Source of the DNA: Mesoaciditoga lauensis cd-1655R = DSM 25116
GTDB lineage: Bacteria; Thermotogota; Thermotogae; Mesoaciditogales; Mesoaciditogaceae
Direction: 5' to 3'
DNA length: 64,000 bases
NCBI RefSeq assembly: GCF_000745455.1
Contig: NZ_KN050690.1
Span: forward strand, 38,831 to 102,830
The notes beneath the pieces were generated by a model. The model saw only the letters and a list, made by a program, of their open reading frames with translations. It ran no database searches and was not told the origin of the DNA. Position 1 is the first letter of the stretch; each line of letters starts with the position of its first letter. Positions 38,837-47,827 of the stretch are shown piece after piece. Both the position numbers and the translations under genes were made by a program.

Positions 38837-39741
38837 AAATCCCCATATTCACTGGTCCAACTGGCGTTGGAAAAAGTGCTTTTGCGGTGGAATTTGCGAA
38901 AAAAACCAACGGTGAGATAGTTTCCGTGGATTCTATGCAAATTTATAAGCACATGAATGTGGGAACCGCCAAAGTAAAGGAAAAAGAGAAAAAAGGTGTC
39001 CCTCACCATATGATCGACGTTCTCAAACCAAACGAGGAATTTGACGTAGAACGTTTTAGAAAAAGGGTTTTAGAAATCGTTGAAGAAATAATCAAACGCA
39101 AAAGCAAACCCGTTTTAGTTGGCGGAAGTGGATTGTATGTTCATGCGATAAAATATGGTATATTTGAAGGCCCATCAAAGAACAAAACTATTCGTTCAAA
39201 CCTTGAAAAAATAGAAAAAGAATCGCCCGGTGCGCTGAGAAGGTTGTTAAAAAAAGTAGATCCAATCGCATACGAAAAATTCGAAGAAAACGACAAACTT
39301 AGAGCGATAAGAGCGCTGGAAGTTTACATACTAAGTGGGCAACCCATTTCAACACTTTGGAATAAGCGAAAAGAAGACAAGCGTTTCATAATATTCGTGC
39401 TGAACATGAAGCGGGAAGCCTTATATGATAGGATAAATAAAAGAGTTGATAAGATGTTTAAGGAAGGTCTCGTAGAAGAGGTAAAAAAGCTAATCGAAAT
39501 GGGCTTTTCGAAAGATCTTCCGGCGATGAAATCTATTGGATATAAAGAAGTGGTAAAATATCTTGAGGGAGAAATGAGTTTTGAGGAATGCAAAGAAGAG
39601 ATAAAAAAGCAAACAAGGCGCTTTGCCAAAAGACAACTCACTTGGTTTAGAAAATACGATGATGCAGTATGGTTGGATCTTTCCGAAAAAAAGGAAGATC
39701 TATTTGATAAAGTCTTAAAAAAATTAAATTGGGGGGATTAA
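38833..39741 (+). CDS. miaA: tRNA dimethylallyltransferase MiaA
   Basis: The 302-residue protein starts at TTG overlapping the preceding stop. The P-loop [41 protein letters not shown] and [11 protein letters not shown] are all MiaA signatures. The C-terminal part has [16 protein letters not shown]. It adds a dimethylallyl group to A37 of tRNAs reading UNN codons. The order miaA-hfq-hflX that follows is a widely conserved bacterial cluster. Confidence 0.96.
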   Translation: MKIPIFTGPTGVGKSAFAVEFAKKTNGEIVSVDSMQIYKHMNVGTAKVKEKEKKGVPHHMIDVLKPNEEFDVERFRKRVLEIVEEIIKRKSKPVLVGGSGLYVHAIKYGIFEGPSKNKTIRSNLEKIEKESPGALRRLLKKVDPIAYEKFEENDKLRAIRALEVYILSGQPISTLWNKRKEDKRFIIFVLNMKREALYDRINKRVDKMFKEGLVEEVKKLIEMGFSKDLPAMKSIGYKEVVKYLEGEMSFEECKEEIKKQTRRFAKRQLTWFRKYDDAVWLDLSEKKEDLFDKVLKKLNWGD

Positions 39742-39742
39742 T

Positions 39743-40021
39743 GTGAAAGAGAGACAGAATTTACAAGACAGGCTGTTGAACTTCCTTAGGAAGAAGCGGA
39801 TAGAGGCAAAGGTATACCTGGTTAACGGTTTTCAGGTAAAAGGTTTTATAAAGTCATTTGATAACTACACGGTACTGATAGAAAGCGGCAAGCAGCAGAA
39901 CATGGTTTACAAGCATGCCATAAGTACCGTAATACCGTTAGAATACATCAAGCTCTCCGAAATAACGGAAGAATCTGAAGAAGGCGAAGAGAGCGAAAGT
40001 CAAGAGACGGAGGAAAATTGA
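39743..40021 (+). CDS. hfq: RNA chaperone Hfq
   Basis: The 92-residue protein starts at GTG one base after miaA. The Sm1 motif is [20 protein letters not shown] and the Sm2 motif is [10 protein letters not shown]. The C-terminal tail of about 20 residues is almost entirely Glu, Ser and Thr, an acidic tip that in other Hfq proteins limits RNA residence. It forms a hexamer that pairs small RNAs with targets. It overlaps hflX by 4 bases. Confidence 0.95.
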   Translation: MKERQNLQDRLLNFLRKKRIEAKVYLVNGFQVKGFIKSFDNYTVLIESGKQQNMVYKHAISTVIPLEYIKLSEITEESEEGEESESQETEEN

Positions 40022-41253
40022 AAAGGGCAATTCTCATCAGTGTTTCGTACTCAAAAAAAGAAAATGTGGAGAAAAACCTTTTAGAGTTGGAAGAACTGGC
40101 CAGATCAATAGGAATTTCGAGCGTTGCAAAGTTTTGGCAGTTTTTGGATAAACCTTTGAATACTTACATGGGAAAAGGAAAATTGGAAAAGGTTGCGAAC
40201 TACATAAAACTTTACGAAGCAGATGGAATTGTGGCAGACGACGAACTCAGTGTTGTTCAAAAAACGAAGCTGGAAGAACTTTTAAAAGTAAAGGTCCTTG
40301 ACAGAACCGAGATAATTTTGAGAAACTTTTCACGCAGCGCAAGAACCAGTGAGGGAAAAGCGGAGGTTGAACTTGCAACGCTGGAATATCGCCTTTCGCA
40401 TTTGAAAGGTTCGAATTCACGACTTTCAAGGACTGGTGGAGGAATTGGTACCAGAGGGCCTGGTGAATCCAAACTTGAAGTTGACAGAAGAGCAATCCGT
40501 GAAAGAATAAGAAATTTGAAGAAGAGAATTCTAAAGCTTTCCAAAAACAGAGACATAAAAAAGAGAAAAAGAAATTATTCTCTTCTTCCAAAAGTATCGA
40601 TAGCTGGATACACGAACGCTGGAAAATCCATGCTTTTAAACAAGTTGAGTGGTTTTGAAGTGCCAAGTGAAGATAAGCTCTTCACGACGTTAGATCCCAC
40701 CACAAAAAAAGTGTGGCTTGGTGAAAACGTTTTTGCGTTGATGTCTGATACGGTTGGTTTTATTTCAAAGCTACCGACTCAACTTGTCAACGCTTTTCAT
40801 TCAACACTTGAAGAAGTGGTGGATTCTGATTTGATCCTTCTGGTGGTTGATGGAAGCGATGAATTGATCGAAAGAAAGCTTGAGATATCGAAAAGGGTTT
40901 TAAAAGAGATAGGAGCAGAGGATATTCCGCAAATTCTTGTGATAAACAAGATAGATCTCTGCGACAAATCTTGTTTGGAAAAGTTGTCCCGCGAATATCC
41001 TAAAGCGATCTTCATATCGGCAAAAAAAGGTATATATTTAGACGAATTAATGAGTCATATAAGAGAAGTGGTTACTCAAAAGTATGTGGAAAAAGATTTT
41101 GAATTTTCGAATGAAAGTTGGGCCAGAATCTCTAAAATGAGTGGGGTTCGCATATTAAGCGTCGAACATGGTAATTACGTAAAAGCAAGGCTAAAAATTC
41201 ATCCCACCATTTTAAACAGAGTATTGGAGGAAAGTGATGTTCTTTCATCGTAA
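40018..41253 (+). CDS. hflX: Ribosome-associated GTPase HflX
   Basis: The 411-residue protein starts at TTG overlapping the hfq stop. The N-terminal HflX domain includes [20 protein letters not shown] and the glycine-rich [19 protein letters not shown] linker. The G domain follows with G1 GYTNAGKS, G3 [11 protein letters not shown] and G4 VINKIDLC. HflX rescues stalled ribosomes and dissociates 70S particles under stress. Its neighbours miaA and hfq match the conserved cluster in many bacteria. Confidence 0.95.
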   Translation: MKRAILISVSYSKKENVEKNLLELEELARSIGISSVAKFWQFLDKPLNTYMGKGKLEKVANYIKLYEADGIVADDELSVVQKTKLEELLKVKVLDRTEIILRNFSRSARTSEGKAEVELATLEYRLSHLKGSNSRLSRTGGGIGTRGPGESKLEVDRRAIRERIRNLKKRILKLSKNRDIKKRKRNYSLLPKVSIAGYTNAGKSMLLNKLSGFEVPSEDKLFTTLDPTTKKVWLGENVFALMSDTVGFISKLPTQLVNAFHSTLEEVVDSDLILLVVDGSDELIERKLEISKRVLKEIGAEDIPQILVINKIDLCDKSCLEKLSREYPKAIFISAKKGIYLDELMSHIREVVTQKYVEKDFEFSNESWARISKMSGVRILSVEHGNYVKARLKIHPTILNRVLEESDVLSS

Positions 41254-41572
41254 AGCAAAAAAAGAAAAAAAAGAAGGGCCGTTTTATCCAGAAGAAAATA
41301 GTTTGGTGGCGTACGTTCAGAGCAACAAGGGCTCCCTTTTTAAGTCTTACTTCAGAAAAGGATATGATTTCAGAGCCAATTATGGCCAGGAAGGTGCACC
41401 TATCGTTTTGGATAAAGAACTTCTTGGTAACAGTTTTGAAGATAGGGTTTTCATCCACGCGGAGTTCGATGAGAATTACAAATTAAAATCTTATAAAATA
41501 GACAAAGGTCGATTTTTGACCCCTGAAGAATACGAAGAACTTTTAAAATCAAAGGAGGAAAAGGAAAAGTGA
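41237..41572 (+). CDS. Small hypothetical protein between hflX and metK
   Basis: The 111-residue protein starts at ATG 41237 behind GGAGGAAAG and overlaps the hflX stop by 17 bases. The start is very basic ([11 protein letters not shown]) and the end is charged and helical ([18 protein letters not shown]). The middle, [18 protein letters not shown] to [10 protein letters not shown], looks like a small beta-containing domain. No family is recognised. Tight packing with hflX and metK supports a real gene. Confidence 0.7.
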   Translation: MFFHRKAKKEKKEGPFYPEENSLVAYVQSNKGSLFKSYFRKGYDFRANYGQEGAPIVLDKELLGNSFEDRVFIHAEFDENYKLKSYKIDKGRFLTPEEYEELLKSKEEKEK

Positions 41573-42756
41573 AAAAGCTCTTTACAAGTGAAAGCGTTAC
41601 AGAAGGACATCCAGATAAGATCGCAGATCAGATATCGGATGCCATTTTGGATGAAGCGCTCGCTCAAGATCCACAAAGCCGCGTAGCGGTTGAAACGTTT
41701 GTTATAAGAGGAGAAGTTATGGTTGGAGGGCAGATGACAACCAAAGCTTACATCGATATTCCAACCATAGTGCGCCAGACCGTGTTGGATATTGGATACA
41801 CGAGGGCAAAATACGGATTCGACGGAGAAACTTGTGCGGTTATCACCGCGATTGACGAACAGTCTCCAGATATAGCGTTGGGTGTAGATACCGCTTTGGA
41901 ATTCAAAGAAGGAGAAAAAACAGAAGATCCATTGGATAAAATAGGTGCTGGTGACCAAGGGATCATGTTTGGATACGCTTCTAATGAAACGGAAGAATAC
42001 ATGCCTTTGAGCATATCTTTGGCTCACAAGCTTGCCAGAAAATTGACAGAGGTTAGAAAAAATAAAGTTTTAGACTTCTTAAGGCCAGATGGAAAAACAC
42101 AAGTTACGGTTGAATTCGATGGAGATGGCAAACCGATAGCCGTAGATGCCATCGTCGTTTCAACTCAACATGATCCAACCGTATCGGAAATCGACTTGAA
42201 GAACGGCATTCGTGAAGAAGTTATAAACAAAATAGTTCCTCAAAATTACATGACAAAGAACACAAAAATATACATCAATCCAACGGGAAGATTCGTTATA
42301 GGTGGCCCCATGGCTGACACGGGTTTAACTGGAAGGAAAATAATAGTTGACACTTATGGCGGAGTTGCACCACATGGTGGAGGAGCTTTTAGTGGAAAAG
42401 ACCCAACCAAAGTGGATAGATCCGCTTCGTACATGGCAAGATACGTTGCCAAAAATGTGGTTGCAGCTGGTTTGGCAAGCAAATGTCTTGTACAATTGGC
42501 TTACGCAATAGGCGTGGCAAGGCCCGTATCGATATTCGTTGATACTTTTGGAACTGGTGTCGTGGATGACATTGAACTCACGAAAATCATAAACGAGCTC
42601 TTCGATTTCAGACCTGGCGCCATAATAAAGAATCTGGATCTCTTAAGGCCCATGTACAAAAAAGTGGCAGCTTATGGGCACTTTGGAAGAGACGATCTGG
42701 ACCTTCCGTGGGAAAGATTGGACAAGGTTGCCGAACTAAAAGCAGCTGTTAAATAA
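41569..42756 (+). CDS. metK: S-adenosylmethionine synthetase
   Basis: The 395-residue protein starts at GTG behind GGAGGAAAAGG. Signatures [32 protein letters not shown] and [16 protein letters not shown] are complete. It makes SAM from methionine and ATP. A SAM-dependent methyltransferase and ahcY, which recycles the product, lie within 8 kb. A strong terminator follows the gene, closing the operon that starts at or before the FtsB-like gene. No SAM riboswitch is seen. Confidence 0.97.
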   Translation: MKKLFTSESVTEGHPDKIADQISDAILDEALAQDPQSRVAVETFVIRGEVMVGGQMTTKAYIDIPTIVRQTVLDIGYTRAKYGFDGETCAVITAIDEQSPDIALGVDTALEFKEGEKTEDPLDKIGAGDQGIMFGYASNETEEYMPLSISLAHKLARKLTEVRKNKVLDFLRPDGKTQVTVEFDGDGKPIAVDAIVVSTQHDPTVSEIDLKNGIREEVINKIVPQNYMTKNTKIYINPTGRFVIGGPMADTGLTGRKIIVDTYGGVAPHGGGAFSGKDPTKVDRSASYMARYVAKNVVAAGLASKCLVQLAYAIGVARPVSIFVDTFGTGVVDDIELTKIINELFDFRPGAIIKNLDLLRPMYKKVAAYGHFGRDDLDLPWERLDKVAELKAAVK

Positions 42757-42776
42757 GAAAAGAGATTTGAAAACGA

Positions 42777-42804
42777 GCTCCCTGCCGAAAAGCAGGGAGC
42801 TTTT
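42777..42804 (+). terminator. Intrinsic terminator after metK
   Basis: GCTCCCTGC, loop CGAAAA, GCAGGGAGC, then TTTT: a 9-bp perfect stem with a short T run, 20 bases after the metK stop. Confidence 0.9.
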
Positions 42805-42899
42805 GTTGATATGCCGTATTAAGTCGTAAGAAGTGAGAAACAAGTGTAGAAAGTAAGAAAGCGTAATGTCATGGCATCCGGTTTTCTTTACAAAACTCT

Positions 42900-42995
42900 C
42901 CCCCTTTGTCGACTTCGTCGACACTTCCCCCACAAGTGGGGGCAAAGTTATATAAAAACAACTCCATCGACATTTTGCCTTTTATGATGAGAAAT
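42900..42995 (+). repeat. R3 double hairpin, copy 1, with A/T tail
   Basis: Two adjacent perfect stems: TGTCGAC-TTC-GTCGACA and CCCCCAC-AA-GTGGGGG. A conserved tail follows with ATATAAAAACAACTCCATCG and GCCTTTTATGATGAGAAAT. The same tail links R3 to an R1 copy at about 45270-45320. The first stem carries different but matched bases from other R3 copies. The stretch 42805-42899 before it shows nothing recognisable. Confidence 0.8.
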
Positions 42996-43029
42996 CGAAT
43001 CTAACAGTTTTTTCCACCCCTTTTCTTAT

Positions 43030-43206
43030 TTCGAAACACCTGCCAGCACTCATGAACTCGCCATCCGGAGACTCATAAAACGAGGTTGGGAAACACATGG
43101 ATGTGTTGAGAAAGCGAAGCAGTCATGGACGAGTGTCTGAGCGTGTCTTGTTTTTTGAGTCGTAAGATGGATAAAAGAGTGAATCGTGCTGGCAAGTGTT
43201 TCGATA
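43030..43206 (+). repeat. R1 element, short form, copy D
   Basis: About 177 bp. The outer arms are TTTCGAAACACCTGCCAGCAC against GTGCTGGCAAGTGTTTCGA, and inner arms GACTC/GAGTC and AAACGAGG against its degenerate partner. Core hairpin 1 is AACACA-TGGA-TGTGTT, a six-pair variant. Hairpin 2 is altered to AGTC-ATGGAC-GAGT. It follows the R3 copy through the shared tail and lies between metK and the glutaredoxin promoter. Confidence 0.8.
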
Positions 43207-43258
43207 AAGATCGCCTTTTCACACATATCAGGAGTAAATTTCAATATGACATATCATC

Positions 43259-43287
43259 TTGATAAAACAAGATTTATTTGGTATAAT
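43259..43287 (+). promoter_or_regulatory. Strong promoter for the glutaredoxin gene
   Basis: TTGATA (43259-43264), 17 bases, TATAAT (43282-43287), a near-perfect sigma-70 promoter 54 bases before the glutaredoxin start. Confidence 0.8.
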
Positions 43288-43340
43288 ATAAAAAACATAC
43301 CCCTCCCCGGTATATAAAAAATGTAAATGGAGGTGTGATG

Positions 43341-43580
43341 ATGGCACTGAAAATAAAGATATATTCCACACCATCATGTCCTCATTGTAGGGCAGCCAAG
43401 AACTATTTCAAATCTTTAGGGCTTCCTTTTAAGGATGTGGATGTTTCTAAAAATCCCAAAGAAGCCGAATTAATGGTGAAAAAAACCCATCAATATGGAG
43501 TTCCTGTAATAGAAATAGGAAACCAAGTTGTGGTGGGTTTCAACCGCTCTAAAATAAACAGGTTGTTGGGAGTGAACTGA
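43341..43580 (+). CDS. Glutaredoxin-like protein (NrdH/Uxx family type)
   Basis: The 79-residue thioredoxin-fold protein begins MALKIKIYSTPSCPHCRAAK, with a CPHC redox site. It has the cis-proline region YGVPVIEIGNQVVVGF. ATG 43341 gives the best spacing from GGAGGTG; ATG 43338 is possible. It is a small cytoplasmic dithiol protein that probably reduces disulfides, with partner unknown. It is a single-gene unit with a good promoter and its own terminator. Confidence 0.9.
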   Translation: MALKIKIYSTPSCPHCRAAKNYFKSLGLPFKDVDVSKNPKEAELMVKKTHQYGVPVIEIGNQVVVGFNRSKINRLLGVN

Positions 43581-43600
43581 AAGGGCCTCAGGCCCTTTTC
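43581..43600 (+). terminator. Intrinsic terminator after the glutaredoxin gene
   Basis: AAGGGCC-TCA-GGCCCTT followed by TTC. It starts at the base after the stop codon. The next open frame starts only 9 bases later, so that gene needs read-through or its own start signal. Confidence 0.8.
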
Positions 43601-43608
43601 GTTCTCTT

Positions 43609-43968
43609 ATGATTCAGATATTCTTCATAATTTTGGTTGTAGCCATAATATATTGGCTTCTGACTTCCGCAAAGAAAACTTCTCTTCAAACCCCAAGTCA
43701 CATTCACATACACATAGCATCTCTAAAAAAAGAACTTTTTCTTTCTACACATTCATATCAAAGGATAATTGAACGTGGAATAACTTTAAAAGAACTTAAG
43801 AATATGTTGGAATCCAAAGATTCAGTGGCAGTCTTTCAGAAGAATGGAAGAATAAGAATCTCCAACGGCATACTTACCGCTATTCTAGGAGTAGATGGAG
43901 AAGATCTAGTTTTGGTAACAACTTTTAGAAATTCTTCTCATCCTCAAAATGATAGGCAACAACACTGA
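43609..43968 (+). CDS. Membrane-anchored DUF4258-like protein
   Basis: The 119-residue protein has an N-terminal membrane helix (IFFIILVVAIIYWLLTSA) followed by a DUF4258-like domain: LSTHSYQRIIERGITLKELK then GRIRISNGILTAILGV and LVLVTTFR. DUF4258 is distantly related to toxin-type RelE/BECR folds, but most members are uncharacterised. The ribosome binding site is weak and the gene follows a terminator directly. It converges on, and overlaps by 44 bases, the PP-loop gene on the other strand. Confidence 0.6.
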   Translation: MIQIFFIILVVAIIYWLLTSAKKTSLQTPSHIHIHIASLKKELFLSTHSYQRIIERGITLKELKNMLESKDSVAVFQKNGRIRISNGILTAILGVDGEDLVLVTTFRNSSHPQNDRQQH

Positions 43969-44908
43969 AAGTTTTGAGACGGTTGTTCCTGGACAATTTC
44001 CAATTTATTTTTATTGGGGAAGAAAAATCGGGGGCAAGCCTTCCATGTTCTATCCAATAGCGTGAATTCTTGTTGTTAAAAATCCCAGGATTTGCCAAAA
44101 CATCAAGGACAATTGGTTTGTCAACAAAATCCACTTCCGATATCTCTTCTATCTTTACGAGTTCATTTTTCAATTCATTTTTGAAGCTCTCAGAAGGATA
44201 AGGCTTTAAATTCACCAGTGCTATATTTTTTGAAAGAGGCCCGATGATCTTCACGTTTGCAGTGGAAAAATCCATCTTATCTTTTTCTATCATTCTCATC
44301 AAAAGTACATTTGCTTTGTATACCGCTTTCCCGTGGTAATCAAAAACTGCCATCATCTTCAAAAGATGTTTCAAAATGCATCCTTCCCTGCCCGAATTTT
44401 CCCCTATCTTCGTTACTCTTATGTTCAAACAATTGGCGATTTTTTTTACTTCATCGCGAGATATGGAAAAAAGAGGAGAATAAAAACCGTTGTGAATTTT
44501 CAAACCCCATTTTCCCCACGTGTCTTCGCTTTCAGCACCAGTGGCCACAAGATCACCTTTGGCATATTCCTTAATGCTGATAAGCTTGGGCCCGCGTGTG
44601 CACGCATTACATGAAGGCCCTTGTTTCCAAATTTTGGCCTGCCATTGGGTGGCATCCACAAACGTGTGCTTCAAACCTAGGGAACGCGCAAACTCTTTTG
44701 TTATCTCCAAAGTCTTTGGATATGTGAAATAAAAGCGAGTGGTAACAAGCTCTACCCTCTCTTTTCCTAGTGCATTTTTAGCCAATGCGGCAACAACGCT
44801 TGAATCCAAGCCGCCAGAAAAAGCCACGTAAAGCTTTTGAGAGCCAGATTCATTAACGACATTTGTTATATCTTCAACCAACTGTTTTATGATTCTTTCA
44901 CAATCTAT
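43925..44908 (-). CDS. PP-loop superfamily ATPase (LarE/ThiI-like)
   Basis: The protein has about 327 residues if translation starts at ATA 44908. The PP-loop is YVAFSGGLDSSVVAALAKNA. The segments ELVTTRFYFTYPKTLEI and KHTFVDATQW follow, and a CxxC pair in GPSCNACTRGPK suggests sulfur or metal chemistry. It adenylates a substrate, perhaps in sulfur transfer or tRNA modification. No ATG, GTG or TTG lies in frame after the good GGAGGTG site; the only one upstream (GTG 44959) precedes the apparent transcription start. So the start is unusual or the sequence has an error. Confidence 0.72.
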   Translation of the reverse strand: MDCERIIKQLVEDITNVVNESGSQKLYVAFSGGLDSSVVAALAKNALGKERVELVTTRFYFTYPKTLEITKEFARSLGLKHTFVDATQWQAKIWKQGPSCNACTRGPKLISIKEYAKGDLVATGAESEDTWGKWGLKIHNGFYSPLFSISRDEVKKIANCLNIRVTKIGENSGREGCILKHLLKMMAVFDYHGKAVYKANVLLMRMIEKDKMDFSTANVKIIGPLSKNIALVNLKPYPSESFKNELKNELVKIEEISEVDFVDKPIVLDVLANPGIFNNKNSRYWIEHGRLAPDFSSPIKINWKLSRNNRLKTFSVVAYHFEDEKNF

Positions 44909-44945
44909 GAAAACGCACCTCCAAATCGCTAAAAATCCCTCCCAT

Positions 44946-44973
44946 ATTATAGACACCACCTTTAAGAAATCAA
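44946..44973 (-). promoter_or_regulatory. Promoter of the PP-loop ATPase gene
   Basis: On the minus strand TTGATT (44973-44968), 16 bases, TATAAT (44951-44946). Transcription would begin near 44940, downstream of the GTG at 44959, which argues against that codon as the start. Confidence 0.6.
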
Positions 44974-45170
44974 TCAGATTCTCACTCTTAAATTATGCAA
45001 GTCTGAATATGGAAACTCTCAAGCCCTTGAATATAGCTTGAATCCCTTGAAATTGCTTTTAAAAGCCAAACAGGTATTCTATGAACAATAAAGTCTTTCA
45101 ATCCTATCCTGTCTTTGACATTAAACCAGAATTGAGAAATCATTCGTGGTGTGAAGGGTTAGTCTTGTAT

Positions 45171-45316
45171 CCCCCTTTGTCGGCTTCGCCGACACTTCCC
45201 CCGCACACGGGGGCAGACTTCTCGTATAAAATGACTTCGTCGGCATTTCCCCCACAAGTGGGGGCAAAGTTATATAAAAACAACTCCATCGACATTTTGC
45301 CTTTTATGATGAGAAA
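45171..45316 (+). repeat. R3 double hairpins in tandem, copy 2
   Basis: The first unit has TGTCGGC-TTC-GCCGACA and CCCCCG-CACA-CGGGGG. A second unit about 60 bases later keeps a broken first stem (TCGTCGGCATTT) and an intact CCCCCAC-AA-GTGGGGG, followed by the same A/T tail as copy 1. The bases 44974-45170 before it show nothing recognisable. Confidence 0.8.
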
Positions 45317-45350
45317 TTGAATCTAACAGGTTTTTTCCACCCTTTCCCCT

Positions 45351-45525
45351 TTCGAAACACTTGCCGGCACTTATGAACTCTCCATCTGAAGACTCTAAAA
45401 ACGAGGTTGGAAAACACATGGACGTGTTGAGAAAGCGAAGCACTCATGGACGAGTGCCTGAGCGTGCCTCGTTTTTTGAGTTGTAAGATGGATAAAAGAG
45501 TGAATTCGTGCTGGCTGGGTTTCGG
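45351..45525 (+). repeat. R1 element, short form, copy E
   Basis: About 175 bp with arms TTTCGAAACACTTGCCGGCAC and GTGCTGGCTGGGTTTCGGA. Core hairpins are AACAC-ATGGAC-GTGTT and CACTC-ATGGAC-GAGTG. It follows R3 through the shared tail and is joined to the R2 copy below by the same A/G-rich linker seen at 25785-25818 and 50597-50633. Confidence 0.8.
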
Positions 45526-45562
45526 ATTAATTATGCTTTTCTCTGCCTTTCTCTCTCCTTTT

Positions 45563-45737
45563 TTTGAAGTTTCTGTCAAAACAGATGAAGACGCCATACA
45601 AGATGTGAAATAACAGAGTTGGAGGCACACGACGTGCCGAGAAAGCGAATCTAACAGGATGTTTGTATGCAGCGGGCTCTGTTATGAACATCTTGTATGG
45701 GTATGCGTCTGAATCAGTTTTGACAAAACTTCAAAAA
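45563..45737 (+). repeat. R2 hairpin element, copy 2
   Basis: About 175 bp, opposite orientation to copy 1. Perfect paired stretches are GTCAAAAC/GTTTTGAC, CCATACAAGATG/CATCTTGTATGG and TAACAGAG/CTCTGTTA. The loop has GGCAC-ACGAC-GTGCC and then GAGAAAGCGAATCTAACAGG. It ends 44 bases before the ltaE stop codon on the opposite strand. Confidence 0.8.
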
Positions 45738-45780
45738 ATATCTGCAATGCGAACACTTAACTTCTACACACATCTAGAAG

Positions 45781-46812
45781 TTAGGACTTTAAGAACCTTT
45801 TAACGAGATTTACAACTTTTTCCAAATCTTCCCTTGATACGTCTTTGTTCGTCACAAATCTATATTCTCCTTCTTCAGGAGGATTGATCTTCACACCGTT
45901 TTCGAGCATGTAAGAAACAAACTCCTTGTCATCAAATTTTACCAGAAATCTGAAAAAAACCATGTTTATGTCTCGGCGGTCTTTTTGTACCTCTACTTCA
46001 TCAATTTCATCTAAAGATCTTGCGAGCAAATCGGCATTTTCATGGTCTTCACATAATCTATCCACCATTTCTTCCAATGCCACAATTCCGGCGGCTGCCA
46101 AAAATCCAACCTGACGCATCCCGCCACCCATGAGCTTTCGGCCTTTTCTCGCCTTTAATATAAACTCTTTGGTACCGGCAAGGATGGAACCCACGGGAGC
46201 CGCTAAGCCTTTTGAAAGGCAAAACATGACGCTGTCCACGTGAGAGGCTATCTCTTTTGCATCAACTCCAAGGGCACAAGCGGCATTGAATATTCTGGCA
46301 CCATCCAAGTGAATTTTCATACCCTTTGAATGAGCCAATTCTTCAATCTTTTTCATAATCTCCAAGTTCACAACGGTTCCCATTCCATGAGCGTTTTCCA
46401 GACAAATCAAAGTGGTTGGAGGATAGTGAATATCTTCATCTCTTATCAGGGAATTTATCTCATCAATATCTGGGATGCCATTTTGAGATATGTACTCTCT
46501 CAATTGGACTCCAGCTATTACGGCACTTGCTCCCACTTCGTGAAGCACTATATGGGAATTTCTATCCACTATGACCTCATCACCACGTTTTGTGTGTGTG
46601 AACAAGGCAAGCTCGTTGCCAAACGTCCCAGAGGGAACAAAAAGGGCAGCTTTTTTTCCTACTTTTTCAGCAGCTAACTTTTCCAATTTTTTGACCGTTG
46701 GATCGTCCTCGTAAACATCGTCTCCAACTTCTGCTTTGTACATCGCTTCCCTCATTTTTTGAGTTGGAAGCGTAACCGTATCGCTACGAATATCTATATA
46801 ACGCATATTCAT
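45781..46812 (-). CDS. ltaE: Low-specificity L-threonine aldolase
   Basis: The 343-residue fold-type I PLP enzyme starts YIDIRSDTVTLPTQKMREAM, with EVGDDVYEDDPTV and VPSGTFGNELALF. The PLP lysine lies in MFCLSKGLAAPVGS (about residue 200). It splits threonine or allo-threonine to glycine and acetaldehyde. The glycine could feed the glycine cleavage system encoded further along. The ATG overlaps the stop of the D-aminopeptidase gene, so the two are translationally coupled. Confidence 0.94.
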   Translation of the reverse strand: MNMRYIDIRSDTVTLPTQKMREAMYKAEVGDDVYEDDPTVKKLEKLAAEKVGKKAALFVPSGTFGNELALFTHTKRGDEVIVDRNSHIVLHEVGASAVIAGVQLREYISQNGIPDIDEINSLIRDEDIHYPPTTLICLENAHGMGTVVNLEIMKKIEELAHSKGMKIHLDGARIFNAACALGVDAKEIASHVDSVMFCLSKGLAAPVGSILAGTKEFILKARKGRKLMGGGMRQVGFLAAAGIVALEEMVDRLCEDHENADLLARSLDEIDEVEVQKDRRDINMVFFRFLVKFDDKEFVSYMLENGVKINPPEEGEYRFVTNKDVSREDLEKVVNLVKRFLKS

Positions 46813-47660
46813 CTACCCATTTCAGTCGCTATCCTTGAAGCGTATATCACAGCTAGCAGAAGTTGCATGATGTCTTTGTAAGAACTTGAAACGTACTTTA
46901 TCGTGTATCCGTTTACCCTTTCAACCCCAGGGGTAAGAGAAGCTTCATCAGCCATCTCGGTAGATCTGAAAGTTATCTCCAGAGTGTAAGGTGCTTCCAA
47001 TTTGTAAGGTTTCACTTCGCCTTTTTCGGTTTTCTCCAACGCTTTTTTGGTTGCTTCAATAACTTCGCGTTTCACAACGTTTTTAGGCTTCATTATGGCT
47101 GCGAATCTGCTCAATCCTTTCTTGGTTTCAACCAAAACGGTATCCGGCATGATGGGCTTTAACTCTTCAACAAGTGCGTGGTCCCCTATCACCATTGAAA
47201 CTGGTGCTCCAAATTCGGCTGCGAAAGCTGCATTTATCGTCGTTTCGTTCATTCTTATACCGTTTATCTTCAAACTATGAACGGCCGTGTTGGAGTAAGT
47301 GTGATCCATCGTTCCGTGTAACGCTCCCACTCCAGCGTGATATCCCACAAAAAACACCGTTGAAAAAGAAGAATCCATTCCTGCCATCATGTAATAATCG
47401 CGCAACCCCCCTCTGACGAGATAAAGCCTGTCATCCAGGGCGGTAAAATCGTACGACATGTTTTCGCCCAAAGAATGAGAATCACAGATCAAAATTTGGT
47501 CTATCTTGGAATTCTGGGGAGAACTTTTTATTCCTTCAAGCACCCATTCCATCGTTTCTTCCATGTATCTTCCAAGATACCTCTTGTCTTTGATGTCCAC
47601 ATGATGCCACGCGCTTATTCCTGGTAATCCTTCCATGTCCGTTGAAACAAATATTCTCAT
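46809..47660 (-). CDS. dppA: M55 family D-aminopeptidase, DppA-like
   Basis: The protein has 283 residues with ATG 47660 behind GAGGAGG; the 28-residue extension in the open frame lies over the promoter region and is rejected. The family zinc ligands are visible in FVSTDMEGLPG, ICDSHSLGENM and FVGYHAGVGALHGTMDHTYS. DppA-type enzymes form a decamer and release D-amino acids from D-Ala-containing peptides, possibly in cell-wall recycling. It forms an operon with ltaE. The activity towards D-peptides is family knowledge, not shown here. Confidence 0.92.
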   Translation of the reverse strand: MRIFVSTDMEGLPGISAWHHVDIKDKRYLGRYMEETMEWVLEGIKSSPQNSKIDQILICDSHSLGENMSYDFTALDDRLYLVRGGLRDYYMMAGMDSSFSTVFFVGYHAGVGALHGTMDHTYSNTAVHSLKINGIRMNETTINAAFAAEFGAPVSMVIGDHALVEELKPIMPDTVLVETKKGLSRFAAIMKPKNVVKREVIEATKKALEKTEKGEVKPYKLEAPYTLEITFRSTEMADEASLTPGVERVNGYTIKYVSSSYKDIMQLLLAVIYASRIATEMGR

Positions 47661-47675
47661 CTTCTTTCCCTCCTC

Positions 47676-47705
47676 TTGACAAATTAAGTACGCTTGTATT
47701 ATAAT
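47676..47705 (+). promoter_or_regulatory. Promoter of tRNA-Asn
   Basis: TTGACA (47676-47681), 18 bases, TATAAT (47700-47705). The mature tRNA begins 13 bases after the -10 box. The region also separates the divergent dppA gene. Confidence 0.75.
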
Positions 47706-47717
47706 CCATTTGTCCGT

Positions 47718-47793
47718 TCCACCATAGCTCAATCGGTAGAGCATCCGGCTGTTAACCGGAGGGTTGTAGGTTCGAGTCCTACTGGTGGAGCCA
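47718..47793 (+). tRNA. tRNA-Asn (anticodon GTT)
   Basis: 76 nt. The acceptor stem pairs TCCACCA with TGGTGGA. The D arm is GCTCAATCGGTAGAGC, the anticodon arm TCCGG-CTGTTAA-CCGGA gives anticodon GTT, and the T arm is GTAGGTTCGAGTCCTAC. Discriminator G and an encoded CCA follow. A run of seven Ts right after CCA could end transcription. Confidence 0.97.
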
Positions 47794-47827
47794 TTTTTTT
47801 ATATTTTTAATTCTGAAAGGACTTGGC

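Noticed and set aside
43609-43968. DUF4258 protein as the toxin of a toxin-antitoxin pair
   Set aside because: It is anchored by a membrane helix and has no adjacent antitoxin-like gene on the same strand, so there is no support beyond a distant fold relation.
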